Below, piece after piece: positions 7,884 to 16,301 of a stretch of DNA of 56,364 nt. Origin of the DNA: Helicobacter ailurogastricus (GTDB taxonomy: Bacteria; Campylobacterota; Campylobacteria; Campylobacterales; Helicobacteraceae); the NCBI RefSeq assembly GCF_001282945.1, contig NZ_CDMG01000009.1:181089-237452 (forward strand). The letters run 5' to 3'. Made by a program: the position numbers and the translations under genes. Numbering within the stretch: position 1 is the stretch's first letter; every line of letters begins with the position of its first letter. The notes under the pieces were generated by a model. The model saw only the letters and a list, made by a program, of their open reading frames with translations. It was not told the origin of the DNA and did not search any database.

Positions 7884-8890
7884 AAATACCAGTCATACAC
7901 CCTCCTAATCCCCTCCTCTAATTTAATGCTCGCTTTCCAGCCCAAGTTAGCAATTTTAGAAACATCGCAGCGTTTTAATAAAGTCCCATCGGGCTTAGAG
8001 TCATCAAACACCAACTCCCCCTTAAAGCCCACAATCTCTTTCATCAAGTAGGCCAAATCTTTGATGCTGATGTCCTCACCTGTGCCAATATTGGTGTGAT
8101 TAAGCGTGGAGCTAGCCTGTTGGTGTTTTAAGAGAAACAAGCAACCATGCGCCAAATCCTTGACATGCAAAAACTCGCGTCTGGGCGTGCCAGAGCCCCA
8201 AACTTTGACGGCCTCCACACTGATGCCCTGCTGTTTTAAAAAGCTTAGGGCGTGCTCTCTAGGTAAATTTAAATCCTTAAACACGGCCTCTTCTTGCTTG
8301 TTTTCTAAGAGTTTAGCTAGGTGCAGCTTTCTAAGCAGGGCGGGCAAGACGTGGGAGTTTTGCAAATCAAAGTTGTCAAACTCTCCGTATAAATTCGTGG
8401 GCATGGCGGCGATGAAGTTTGTGCCATACTGCGTGTTGTAGGCCTCACACATTTTAAGCCCGGCAATTTTGGCGATGGCGTAAGGCTCGTTCGTGGGCTC
8501 TAGGGGGCTGGTTAAAAGATACTCTTCTTTAATGGGCTGGGGGCACTCTTTGGGGTAAATGCAAGTCGATCCCAAAAAGAGCAATTTTTTAACCCCGTAT
8601 TTGTAGGCATTGTGGATGGTGTGGGTTTGGATCGCTAAATTTTCATAGATGAAGTCGGCTCTATAGGTGTTGTTGGCTAAAATCCCCCCGACCTTGGCCG
8701 CCGCTAAGACAACAATCTCGGGGCGTTCTTTTTCAAAAAACGCCTCCACTGCGCTTTGATTGCTTAAATCTAACTCGCTATGGGTTTTTAAAATGAGATT
8801 GCTGTAGCCCTGCTCTTGCAAACACGCGGTGATCGCGTGCCCCACTAAACCCGTATGCCCGGCGACAAAAATACGATCACTGCATTGCAT
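7871..8890 (-). CDS. fcl: GDP-L-fucose synthase
   Basis: The enzyme epimerises and reduces GDP-4-keto-6-deoxymannose to GDP-L-fucose, the donor for fucosylated (Lewis-type) O-antigens. The 339 residues show the Rossmann motif FVAGHTGLVGHAI (8-20), AAAKVGGILANN, the catalytic STC at 108-110, and YAIAK with Tyr137/Lys141 of the short-chain dehydrogenase triad. ATG 8890 has a TAGGAGAG ribosome binding site. The partner GMD (GDP-mannose dehydratase) is not in the window. The start lies just after the esterase stop. Confidence 0.93.
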   Translation of the reverse strand: MQCSDRIFVAGHTGLVGHAITACLQEQGYSNLILKTHSELDLSNQSAVEAFFEKERPEIVVLAAAKVGGILANNTYRADFIYENLAIQTHTIHNAYKYGVKKLLFLGSTCIYPKECPQPIKEEYLLTSPLEPTNEPYAIAKIAGLKMCEAYNTQYGTNFIAAMPTNLYGEFDNFDLQNSHVLPALLRKLHLAKLLENKQEEAVFKDLNLPREHALSFLKQQGISVEAVKVWGSGTPRREFLHVKDLAHGCLFLLKHQQASSTLNHTNIGTGEDISIKDLAYLMKEIVGFKGELVFDDSKPDGTLLKRCDVSKIANLGWKASIKLEEGIRRVYDWYLARP

Positions 8891-8898
8891 ACACTCTC

Positions 8899-10143
8899 CT
8901 AGACATTTTTCAAGGTTTGTTTAAAAAGCCACGCCCGGATAGGCTCAATGTTGTAAGCCACCTGCCAAGTGCCACGGTGTACACTCATTTTATCCCTACT
9001 TGGCAGACTGCCTTTTTTAAGCACGGCGTAATTGATGGGTGCATTTTGGGCCATCATCTCTGTGCAAGCCTGCATGAAGTGCGCTTGATCCCACCTGCCA
9101 TCCCAAACGGCTTTAGCCACTTTAACCCCCTCACGCTCTAATTTTTCGACAATGGCCGTTTGTGCCGGGTAAGCCCCTAGGTCGTCTTGAGAAACCAAAA
9201 TCCATAGCCTATCATGCACTAAGGGACCACATAAAGACGCTTTCCACTGCCCGGCAACTAAAAAAGCCCCAGCAAAAAAGTGTGGATATTTGATGAGCAT
9301 AGCGATGGACATCATACAGCCCATAGATTGCCCTGTGGTGTAGATTCTAGAGGGGTCTATGGGGTATTTTTGGCACAATTCTTTGACAAGGTGCATGGTA
9401 ACATCCAGCATGGGCGAGGCGTTGGAGTTGTCATCGACCACGATCTCATTGTATTGCGGGGCAAGCACATAACAAGGGCGTTTAGCTTGCTCTTTAGGGT
9501 GCGCCCAAATGAGCGCGCCCAAACCTTGCAATAAAGTGGCCCGCTTTAAATCGCCCACCACGCCTGCATCGTGCATGAAAAGCACGAGGGGGAGTTTGTC
9601 TTTAGATTGGGGGATAAACAAATGATAGGGCAAAGTCCTTTGCAAGGCTTGATCCTCAAAAACAAATGGCTTAAAATCCTCGACAATCGGGTAAGACACC
9701 CTAGCAAGCCCCAAAGTCCTGCCTTTAATTTTAAGGAGCATTGTCGGGATTTGCAGCTTTAGAGTGTGCTCGGGTTTGCCCCCAGCGATAAATTTCCTTT
9801 GGGGGTGTGCCTGTGGTTTGTGGTGCTGGATGCTTTCTAACAGGGGCTTAGCCTCCTTAAGCTTTAAAATGACAAAATGTCCGCTTGCGTGGTGGTTTGC
9901 GCCCCAAATGTCTTGACTGATATAGACCTCTTGAACCACACGCCCATGCACTTTAAAGTCGTGGGGATGCACCCTAGAAACCTCTGTGTCGTAGGCGATG
10001 CTTAGGGTGTCTAGCCTCGCTCCATCACCAAAAACATGCACAATGCCGACCACTTCTTTAACCCGTGCCTGTGCTAAAAGGGGCATGCTAAGGCTTAAGA
10101 GAAGCCCCGTCCCCGCCAAAATAAATTTTCTACGCGCCAGCAT
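8899..10143 (-). CDS. Tat-exported alpha/beta-hydrolase (esterase/predicted peptidase)
   Basis: The 414-residue protein starts MLARRKFILAGTGLLLSLS, a twin-arginine signal with an AQA cleavage site. The C-terminal half is an alpha/beta hydrolase: LVLFMHDAG oxyanion region (187-194), nucleophile elbow GQSMG (Ser273), acid in SQDD (320-321) and His355 in DQAHF. It resembles the LpqC/polyhydroxybutyrate depolymerase-like and COG4099 predicted peptidase groups. The first 170 residues look like a separate beta-rich domain. The start at 10143 overlaps hydE by 14 bases, so it is probably co-transcribed with the hydrogenase operon. Substrate unknown. Confidence 0.75.
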   Translation of the reverse strand: MLARRKFILAGTGLLLSLSMPLLAQARVKEVVGIVHVFGDGARLDTLSIAYDTEVSRVHPHDFKVHGRVVQEVYISQDIWGANHHASGHFVILKLKEAKPLLESIQHHKPQAHPQRKFIAGGKPEHTLKLQIPTMLLKIKGRTLGLARVSYPIVEDFKPFVFEDQALQRTLPYHLFIPQSKDKLPLVLFMHDAGVVGDLKRATLLQGLGALIWAHPKEQAKRPCYVLAPQYNEIVVDDNSNASPMLDVTMHLVKELCQKYPIDPSRIYTTGQSMGCMMSIAMLIKYPHFFAGAFLVAGQWKASLCGPLVHDRLWILVSQDDLGAYPAQTAIVEKLEREGVKVAKAVWDGRWDQAHFMQACTEMMAQNAPINYAVLKKGSLPSRDKMSVHRGTWQVAYNIEPIRAWLFKQTLKNV

Positions 10144-11668
10144 CTTGGTAATCCATCGCCTTTGTGGGGAAAATGGAGGGACATTCTTTGGGGAAATACT
10201 GCAAACACAAATCCAAGAAGACCTTTTGCAAAAACACCTCTCCACACAGATACACCCGATCGCAACTAAATTTTGTGTGCGCATCGTAAATGACATTGCC
10301 TAAAAACTCCGCCAAAGAGTCTAAAATCCCAAAGCACATCGTGGGCGCGTCCGTGCCCCCTAGTGTGTAGCTGGCAGCACTCCTTAAAGTGGGGGTGGGA
10401 TTAAGGCTCAAAGGCTCTTTAGTGAGTTTGAAGTCCACGCGCGGGCCCTTGTTGCGTAAAAAGCTTGTGGCTAGCTCAAAAATGGTGTGGGGGTTATGGG
10501 TTTGGCTAAAGCCTAAAACCTGCACTAGCCCGGCTAAAAAGTCTAAGAGATTTTGGCTGGGCGGGGTTTGGGGGGCTTGCTCTAGGGCTTGGCACAAATC
10601 AGGGAACGCCTGCTTATAGTTGGCATAAAGTTTGCGCCCCTTGGCATTGCTTTGCAGCTGGGCGAGTAGGGCTTGTGGGTGGGTTTCTTGCTCCACGCTT
10701 AAAAGTTGCTTGTAGCCCTCTTGATACACCCAAAAGCAACTGGGACGCTCAAAGTTTAAATAAATGAGTAAATGTGGCTCTTTGGGGGCTTCTTGTCTAA
10801 TAAAATCTAGGGTGTTTTTAGCCCTTGTGCGCTTGTGGGCAAGCAAGAGCCCATTTTGTGCCACACTGAAGGTTTGCGCTTGGGTGCTGGGGGCTTTAGG
10901 GGTGTAGGCAAAGTCAGGGACACTTTCAGGGCTTTGGGTGAGAAAGAGATAGGAAATGTCCTTTTCTAACAAAAAATGCCCCAAAAGGGCTAAACCCAAA
11001 TCATAGGGCAACAACGCGTCAATCTCTAGGCGTTGAAACTCTTGGCTAAACACTTCTTTGAGTGTGGCGCGGATCGTGGGTTTTTCAAAGGCGCACAACA
11101 CCTGCGCACTCTTGTGATCAAGCCTTGTAACCGAGAGCACGCTGGCTAAATCCATGAACAGCACGCTGGCATCTTTTTTAGGCGTGGGTGAAAGGGTTAC
11201 AACCCCTCGAGAAGTTTTTACGACAAGATTTTGCCCCGCTTGCAGGGTCTGCACGGCACTTTGCATGGCCTCTTGCACCTGCGTAGGGGTTGTTAGCTCT
11301 TGGTTTTGGTAGCTAAGGCTGAAAAAATGGACTTTAGGGGCGCAAAAGTCCTTGTGCGTGGGGTCTAAAAAGTCCTTGGCTTGACTGATGTCAATGGGTG
11401 GGCAGGGCACTTCCTGACTGTGCCACTCTAAGGGCTCTTGCGCCACTTCTACGCCCAAAAAGTTAAAACTAAGGGCTAAAGGCAGGCGCAGACTAAGTTG
11501 GGTAGCAAAGCTTTTGGCCTGCTCTAGGGGGGCTTTGAGATAAAAGACCTCTGGGGTTGTGGCGTAGGACAACCCTTGGGCATGGGCGTGGTGCGCCATA
11601 AAGTCCATGAACAAAGGAGCTAGCTCTGTGGTGCCGACAGATTTGAATTTAAACGCAAAGGTTGTCAT
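10130..11668 (-). CDS. hydE: Hydrogenase operon protein HydE (Helicobacter/Wolinella type)
   Basis: This is the fifth gene of the uptake hydrogenase operon. In H. pylori and Wolinella the hydE at this position is required for hydrogenase activity, but its biochemical role is poorly defined; it is not the radical-SAM HydE of [FeFe] enzymes. The 512-residue product has few classical motifs. ATG 11668 (MTTFAFKFKSVG) overlaps the hydD stop, which indicates translational coupling; the longer frame to 11746 only overlaps hydD. Assignment rests mainly on gene order and overall resemblance to HP0635. Confidence 0.82.
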   Translation of the reverse strand: MTTFAFKFKSVGTTELAPLFMDFMAHHAHAQGLSYATTPEVFYLKAPLEQAKSFATQLSLRLPLALSFNFLGVEVAQEPLEWHSQEVPCPPIDISQAKDFLDPTHKDFCAPKVHFFSLSYQNQELTTPTQVQEAMQSAVQTLQAGQNLVVKTSRGVVTLSPTPKKDASVLFMDLASVLSVTRLDHKSAQVLCAFEKPTIRATLKEVFSQEFQRLEIDALLPYDLGLALLGHFLLEKDISYLFLTQSPESVPDFAYTPKAPSTQAQTFSVAQNGLLLAHKRTRAKNTLDFIRQEAPKEPHLLIYLNFERPSCFWVYQEGYKQLLSVEQETHPQALLAQLQSNAKGRKLYANYKQAFPDLCQALEQAPQTPPSQNLLDFLAGLVQVLGFSQTHNPHTIFELATSFLRNKGPRVDFKLTKEPLSLNPTPTLRSAASYTLGGTDAPTMCFGILDSLAEFLGNVIYDAHTKFSCDRVYLCGEVFLQKVFLDLCLQYFPKECPSIFPTKAMDYQDAGA

Positions 11669-12204
11669 AGGGCCATCCTGTAAGAGTTGTTGGCGATTTC
11701 TTGTAAGCTTAAGGGCTTTGGCTGTGGTGTGGCTCTTACGCCCCATTGTTGTAAAATTTCTAAGGCTTTTTCTTTGGCAAGCTGTGCGCCCCGCAACATT
11801 TTAGGGCTCAACTCAAAGGTCGTTGTGTCGGAGACAATTTCAGGGATCAACCCTAAAATCGTGGTGGGGGGCAAATCTCCCATTAAAGCGGTGAGTTTTA
11901 AAGTTTGCAACATCTCCACTTCGTGCGCGCTGCCCGCCCAAGTGATGTTAGAGGGGACATTTTCAAAGTCAAAGCAAAACACCTCGCCCACGCTTGCCCC
12001 CGCCACGCTCACGCAATCTAAGAGCAGAATTCGATCGTATTCCACAATCCACGGGATCAAGGCTTGCGCCATTGTACCCCCGTCCATAAATGCCAAACTC
12101 TGTCCGCTAAAAGTGTAGTTGTGCTGCAATTGGTTACACAGATGCACCCCCACCCCCTCATCGCCTAATAAGATATTGCCGATGCCAAGGACTAAAATTT
12201 TCAG
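11665..12204 (-). CDS. hydD: Hydrogenase maturation endopeptidase, CTG start inferred
   Basis: HydD clips the C-terminal tail of the large subunit HydB after nickel insertion. The family N-terminus, KILVLGIGNILLGDEGVGVH with the nickel-binding Glu of GDEG, is encoded from 12201 downward but has no ATG, GTG or TTG before it. The first codon after the hydC stop is CTG (12204-12202). Starting at the first GTG (12153) would delete the GxGN motif and the metal ligand, so a CTG start or an ATG-to-CTG change is most likely. The full reading is 179 residues. One base separates it from hydC. Confidence 0.85.
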   Translation of the reverse strand: MKILVLGIGNILLGDEGVGVHLCNQLQHNYTFSGQSLAFMDGGTMAQALIPWIVEYDRILLLDCVSVAGASVGEVFCFDFENVPSNITWAGSAHEVEMLQTLKLTALMGDLPPTTILGLIPEIVSDTTTFELSPKMLRGAQLAKEKALEILQQWGVRATPQPKPLSLQEIANNSYRMAL

Positions 12205-12205
12205 A

Positions 12206-12874
12206 CTAGTCTTTCACATAGCGGATGCCACTAACCATCACATCCGCCCCACCATCGGGGAATTTAACCGAGTGGAAAACCACCATATAAACATGGATGG
12301 GAATAAACAAACAAATCCCCCAAGTGGCTAAATGGTGCAAATAGCGCACATTAGACAACCCCCCGCACAACACTTCAAACCACTTAAAGCAAGGCTCCAA
12401 CACCCCGCCTAGCCCCAAATGATAGACATTGTAGTAAAGCACCAACCCACTTAAAATCACAAGCACAAGCAAGACACAAAAGGTGAAATAAGCCATGAAC
12501 TGCATGGGGTTATAGGCCCCTTGTTTGTGCTGGGGCTTGCCTAACCAAAAATAGACCTTGAGCTGAGAAACCCACGCCCCCACGCTGGCAAGATTTTTTG
12601 CCGCTGCGCGCTCGCCCTTGCTCTTGCGGTCGAAAAAGAAGAGGTAAAAGCGGAAAAGACAAATGGCGATGAGGACAAGGCCTAGCATGGTGTGTGTGCT
12701 TCTGACGTAGGCTTGCAGCAAATCCATGTGCTTATACACGCTAGAGTGGGGGGCTAAAAAGGGGTAGGCGATGTAAAAGCCTGTGCCCATTAAAGCAAAA
12801 ATCGCCAGCGCCCGCCCCCAGTGAAATAGGCGCACCAATCCGCTAAATTCTTGCGTTCTGTGGTAACTATCCAT
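12206..12874 (-). CDS. hydC: [NiFe] hydrogenase cytochrome b subunit
   Basis: HydC is the di-haem membrane anchor that passes electrons from HydB/HydA to menaquinone. The 222-residue protein has four to five hydrophobic helices and several haem-ligand His candidates: LFHWGRALAIF early, STHTMLG in the middle, and LHHLATWGICLFIPIHVYMVV near the end. ATG 12874 (MDSYHRTQEF) is chosen over 12901; it overlaps the hydB stop by 8 bases. It lies between hydB and hydD in the standard order. Confidence 0.92.
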   Translation of the reverse strand: MDSYHRTQEFSGLVRLFHWGRALAIFALMGTGFYIAYPFLAPHSSVYKHMDLLQAYVRSTHTMLGLVLIAICLFRFYLFFFDRKSKGERAAAKNLASVGAWVSQLKVYFWLGKPQHKQGAYNPMQFMAYFTFCVLLVLVILSGLVLYYNVYHLGLGGVLEPCFKWFEVLCGGLSNVRYLHHLATWGICLFIPIHVYMVVFHSVKFPDGGADVMVSGIRYVKD

Positions 12875-14624
12875 GCTGTCCCCCCTTGTCAAAACGGGCA
12901 AAACTAGGATCGACTCTAAACTCCCCGAAGTCTTGCCCTTTGCTATCGATCACATGCACTGAGCAGGCAATGCAGGGGTCAAAAGAGTGAATCGTGCGGA
13001 TGATCTCTAAAGGCTGGGTCAAGTTGGCTAGTTTAGTGCCAATGAGGCTCATTTCATAGGGCCCCTTTTGCCCCTTAGAATCGCGTGCCCCCGCGTTCCA
13101 AGTGGAGGGCACGACCGCTTGGTAATTCTCCACCACGCCATTTTTGATCCGCACCCAGTGGCTTAACATCCCGCGCGGCACCTGCCCGATGTAACGCCCC
13201 TTGTATTCTTTGTTTTTATCGATCACATAGGGGGCGCAAGTGCTCTGATCGGATTTTAAATTCTCCACTAAAGAATCCCAAGTTTGCAGCCCATTTTCCA
13301 CTAAAATTTTGGCCTCTAAACAACGCGCCGCCGTGCGCCCGAGGGTGCTAAAAATCGCCTCAATGGGCAGCCCCGTGTCTTTTAAAAATTGGTTAGCGAC
13401 TTTGGTTGTGTAGGGGTTTTTGGCCGCAAGCCCCACAGCCAAGGAAGCCAAAGGCCCCACCTCCATAGGCATGCCATCGTAGCGGGGGGATTTGATCCAA
13501 GAGTATTTGTTGTTTGGATCTAGGACCTTGCTTTTTTCCAACTTCCCGCTAAGACCGATGCTCTCGCCGTCTTTAAAGCCTGTGTAATGCGGGTTTGTCT
13601 GCCCGTCATAGGGGTGCAACTGGACTTCTTTGGTGTCGTTATACTGGTACCAAGAGTGCGTCACTTCTTCTTTGATCAGGTTTTCATTGATGGGGTGCAG
13701 GGTGCTTAAATCCCCATTTAAGACCACGCCTGAGCTGAGTAAATATTTGCCCCGACTAAGCAACACCTCCTCATGGGCGATGAAGTTTTTAAGCCCACAG
13801 CCGTGCAACACGCTATCCTCTTTATTAAACGCCCCCGCTGCCATGACAATGTCAGAGTAATATGCCCGCTCGACAAAATCCCTCACGGTTTCAAACTTGC
13901 TTTTCCACTCGGCCAGCCTTGTGGGGTCTAAGATGTCCATCACGGAGGTGATCCCTCCCACGGTTAGGCTCTGCGGGTGGGGTTGTTTGGCCCCAAAAAT
14001 GGCGGTCATTTTGGCAGCCTCTCGTTGGATGGCCAGCAATTTTAAATAGTGCGAGAGCACGATCAAATTTTGTTCAGGGCTTAAGTGGTAGGTCTTGTGC
14101 CCATAGTAGCCGTTGTTAAAGGGACCTAACGCGCCCTGTTTGGCAAAATCGCCCACGCGCTTTTGCACCTCTTTAAGCTCATCTGCTCCCGTGCCTAGGG
14201 GGTATTCGCTGTAATGAAAGGCGATTTGGCTCGCCTTTTTGGGGTCGGCTTTGAGCGCGCTTAAGAGGTCGCACCAATCTAGCCCGTGCAGGGTGTAAAA
14301 ATGCACCACATGGTCGTGCAACAAAAGCGCAATGTTCATCAAAGAGCGCACCAGTTGGGCATTTAAGGGGGGTGTGATGCCTAAAGCGTCTTCGACCGCA
14401 CTAACGCCCGCCTTGTAGTGCGAATAGGTGCAAACCCCACAAATGCGCTGTGCGATGAAGCCTGCATCTCTAGGGTCGCGGTTTTTAATGATGGTCTCAA
14501 GCCCCCTAAAGAGGGTAGAGGAAGAAAAAGCATCGGTGATGACATTGTTGTCATCGACCACAACTTCAATGCGTAAATGCCCCTCAATGCGTGTGATTGG
14601 ATCGACAATGATTTTCTTAGCCAT
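12867..14624 (-). CDS. hydB: [NiFe] hydrogenase large (catalytic) subunit
   Basis: HydB carries the NiFe(CN)2CO site of the membrane-bound H2-oxidising enzyme. The 585 residues include the N-terminal PITRIEGH, the L1 motif RICGVC (Cys62, Cys65) and the C-terminal DPCIACSVH (Cys551, Cys554, His557). Cleavage after His557 by HydD would remove a 28-residue tail beginning VIDSKGQ, longer than the usual tail of about 15 residues. ATG 14624 overlaps the hydA stop by one base (TAATG) and has an AAGGA ribosome binding site. Confidence 0.97.
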   Translation of the reverse strand: MAKKIIVDPITRIEGHLRIEVVVDDNNVITDAFSSSTLFRGLETIIKNRDPRDAGFIAQRICGVCTYSHYKAGVSAVEDALGITPPLNAQLVRSLMNIALLLHDHVVHFYTLHGLDWCDLLSALKADPKKASQIAFHYSEYPLGTGADELKEVQKRVGDFAKQGALGPFNNGYYGHKTYHLSPEQNLIVLSHYLKLLAIQREAAKMTAIFGAKQPHPQSLTVGGITSVMDILDPTRLAEWKSKFETVRDFVERAYYSDIVMAAGAFNKEDSVLHGCGLKNFIAHEEVLLSRGKYLLSSGVVLNGDLSTLHPINENLIKEEVTHSWYQYNDTKEVQLHPYDGQTNPHYTGFKDGESIGLSGKLEKSKVLDPNNKYSWIKSPRYDGMPMEVGPLASLAVGLAAKNPYTTKVANQFLKDTGLPIEAIFSTLGRTAARCLEAKILVENGLQTWDSLVENLKSDQSTCAPYVIDKNKEYKGRYIGQVPRGMLSHWVRIKNGVVENYQAVVPSTWNAGARDSKGQKGPYEMSLIGTKLANLTQPLEIIRTIHSFDPCIACSVHVIDSKGQDFGEFRVDPSFARFDKGGQHG

Positions 14625-15790
14625 TAAGCGTCCTTATCTTTAGCTAGCCCTGAGATCAAGGCGTGCGCGGCAATGCCAATCGCGCTCGCACTGAGCGCAA
14701 CCACGCCCACGGTGTCGGCGACTCTATCTGCCCCCGCTCCTCCAAAGGCGGTCGTTACGGGTACAATCAAGCGGTTAGAAATGGGCTCTTCAAAGGGACT
14801 CATGGTGTCCCAAAAGTTGGGCTCAGAGCAACCAATGCAACCATGCCCGGCCTGAATAGGCCAAGAAGTGTGGGAGTTGAAGCGTAGTTTTGAGCAGTTG
14901 TTGAAGGTGTAAGGGCCTTTGCAACCCACTTTATACAGACAAAAGCCGTTTTTGGCGTTTTCATCCCCAAAGTGTTGTACAAACTCGCCGGCATCAAAAT
15001 GCCCCCGTCTTTCGCAAAGGTCATGCACGCGGTGCCCATAAGCCCAAGTGGGGCGGTTGTACGCGTCTAAACGCGGGAGTGTGCCAAACATGATGAAATA
15101 AATGATGTTGCCCACAATGTTTTTTTCACTCGGCGGACAGCCGGGGACATTCACGATGGGCTGGGAGATGATTTTATCTAGGGATTGGGCGTTTGAGGGG
15201 TTAGGATAAGCCGCCTGCACGCCCCCAAAGCTAGAGCATGTCCCAATGGCAAAGATCGCTTTAGCGTGTTCGGCAGCGTGAATACACTCTTGTGCGCCCG
15301 TGCGTGCCTGTGCGCCCATGGTCAAAAAGTATTCTGTGCCCTTAGGAATCCCACCCTCCACCATTAAAACATAATTGCCCTTGTGCTTTTCAATGGCTTG
15401 CTCTAGGCTCAAATCCGCCTGATGTCCGCTGGCGACCATGATCGTTTCGTGGTATTCCAAATTGATGTAGTCAAAGATCACGCTGTCAATGCTGGGGTCT
15501 TCGCTCCTTAGCAAACTCTCGCTACACCCCGTGCATTCGGCCATGTGTAGCCAAATCACGGGCAAGCGGTTAGCCACCTCCACAGCCTTGGCCATTAGGG
15601 GGGTGAAGCTGGCGGGCAGGGCAAAGGTAGCCGTCATCGCCCCCGCCCACTTGATGAAGTCGCGCCGCTCAAAACCGCTTTTTGCCATCTCTTCATGGAT
15701 GTTTTTATCGGCGTTGTGGGCGTTTAAAGGCACCAACCTTTCTAGGCGGTCTGATATATTCTTAAAAAGCGCATCGTAAGGCTCTTGCAT
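14624..15790 (-). CDS. hydA: [NiFe] hydrogenase small subunit with Tat signal
   Basis: HydA holds the three Fe-S clusters that carry electrons from the NiFe site. The 388-residue precursor has a twin-arginine signal (ERRDFIKWAG, Arg42-Arg43), then AECTGCSESLLRSEDPS (proximal cluster Cys86, Cys89), GTCSSFGGVQAA, GCPPSEKNIVG, and the distal and medial motifs ending in GHGCIGCSEPNFWD. A C-terminal hydrophobic helix anchors it on the periplasmic face. ATG 15790 is preferred to the longer frame to 15844. First gene of the operon hydABCDE. Confidence 0.97.
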   Translation of the reverse strand: MQEPYDALFKNISDRLERLVPLNAHNADKNIHEEMAKSGFERRDFIKWAGAMTATFALPASFTPLMAKAVEVANRLPVIWLHMAECTGCSESLLRSEDPSIDSVIFDYINLEYHETIMVASGHQADLSLEQAIEKHKGNYVLMVEGGIPKGTEYFLTMGAQARTGAQECIHAAEHAKAIFAIGTCSSFGGVQAAYPNPSNAQSLDKIISQPIVNVPGCPPSEKNIVGNIIYFIMFGTLPRLDAYNRPTWAYGHRVHDLCERRGHFDAGEFVQHFGDENAKNGFCLYKVGCKGPYTFNNCSKLRFNSHTSWPIQAGHGCIGCSEPNFWDTMSPFEEPISNRLIVPVTTAFGGAGADRVADTVGVVALSASAIGIAAHALISGLAKDKDA

Positions 15791-16301
15791 GTAATCCCCT
15801 AATCTCAAAATAGTAGCTTGATGATACAAAAATATAGATATCAATGGGCTTAAGTCTGTGCTTTTGGGGGCGCAAAATGAGTTAAAGGATAACAGCGTGT
15901 TAAAATGGCCCGCGTTCCCCCCTGCCCTTTTCTTGTGATGTTATGGGTGCGCGCCAAATATCTTTTTTAGGATTTACAACTTCTACCCCTCTTAAACTTT
16001 GACACTGGGCTTATAGCGTGGTGATCTCAGCCTGATGAAGATGACGCTCATCATTTTTGACACACCTCCCATGACTAAAGTTAGGGAATTCCAACTTTAG
16101 CTGGGTGTGTTGGATCGCCCACATTTTTGTTTGGTCTTTTAAAACCCAAGCAAAAACCCATTTGCCTGGCTTTAAGTTTATGGGCTAGTGTTACCGCTTT
16201 ACCGCCTTTGTAGGGGTTTAAGGGGGGGTTGTGGGGTTTGTTGGTTTTTGGTGATTAATCTGCGCTATGCTACTGGGTATCATTTACTTGAAAGGATGGT
16301 T
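15791..16301. promoter_or_regulatory. Divergent intergenic region between hydA and the carbonic anhydrase gene
   Basis: About 510 bases contain no convincing gene. They must hold the promoters of hydABCDE (minus) and the carbonic anhydrase (plus). The notable contents are a long hairpin at 16060-16110 and a G-rich run at about 16212-16237, listed separately. A weaker hairpin TGATGA/TCATCA (16033-16053) is followed by five T. In H. pylori hydrogenase expression is nickel- and iron-regulated; no operator is clear enough to call here. Confidence 0.45.
16060..16110. repeat. Long imperfect inverted repeat (hairpin)
   Basis: ACACACC (16060-16066) plus CTAAAGTT (16075-16082) on the left pair with AACTTTAG (16093-16100) plus GGTGTGT (16104-16110) on the right, around a central AGGGAATTCC. 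The stem is about 17 bp with small bulges. It has no T-tract, so it is not a standard terminator. Confidence 0.7.

Noticed and set aside
10144-10296. N-terminal extension of the esterase ORF up to 10296
   Set aside because: It overlaps hydE in antisense frame, lacks a ribosome binding site, and would bury the Tat signal that begins at 10143.
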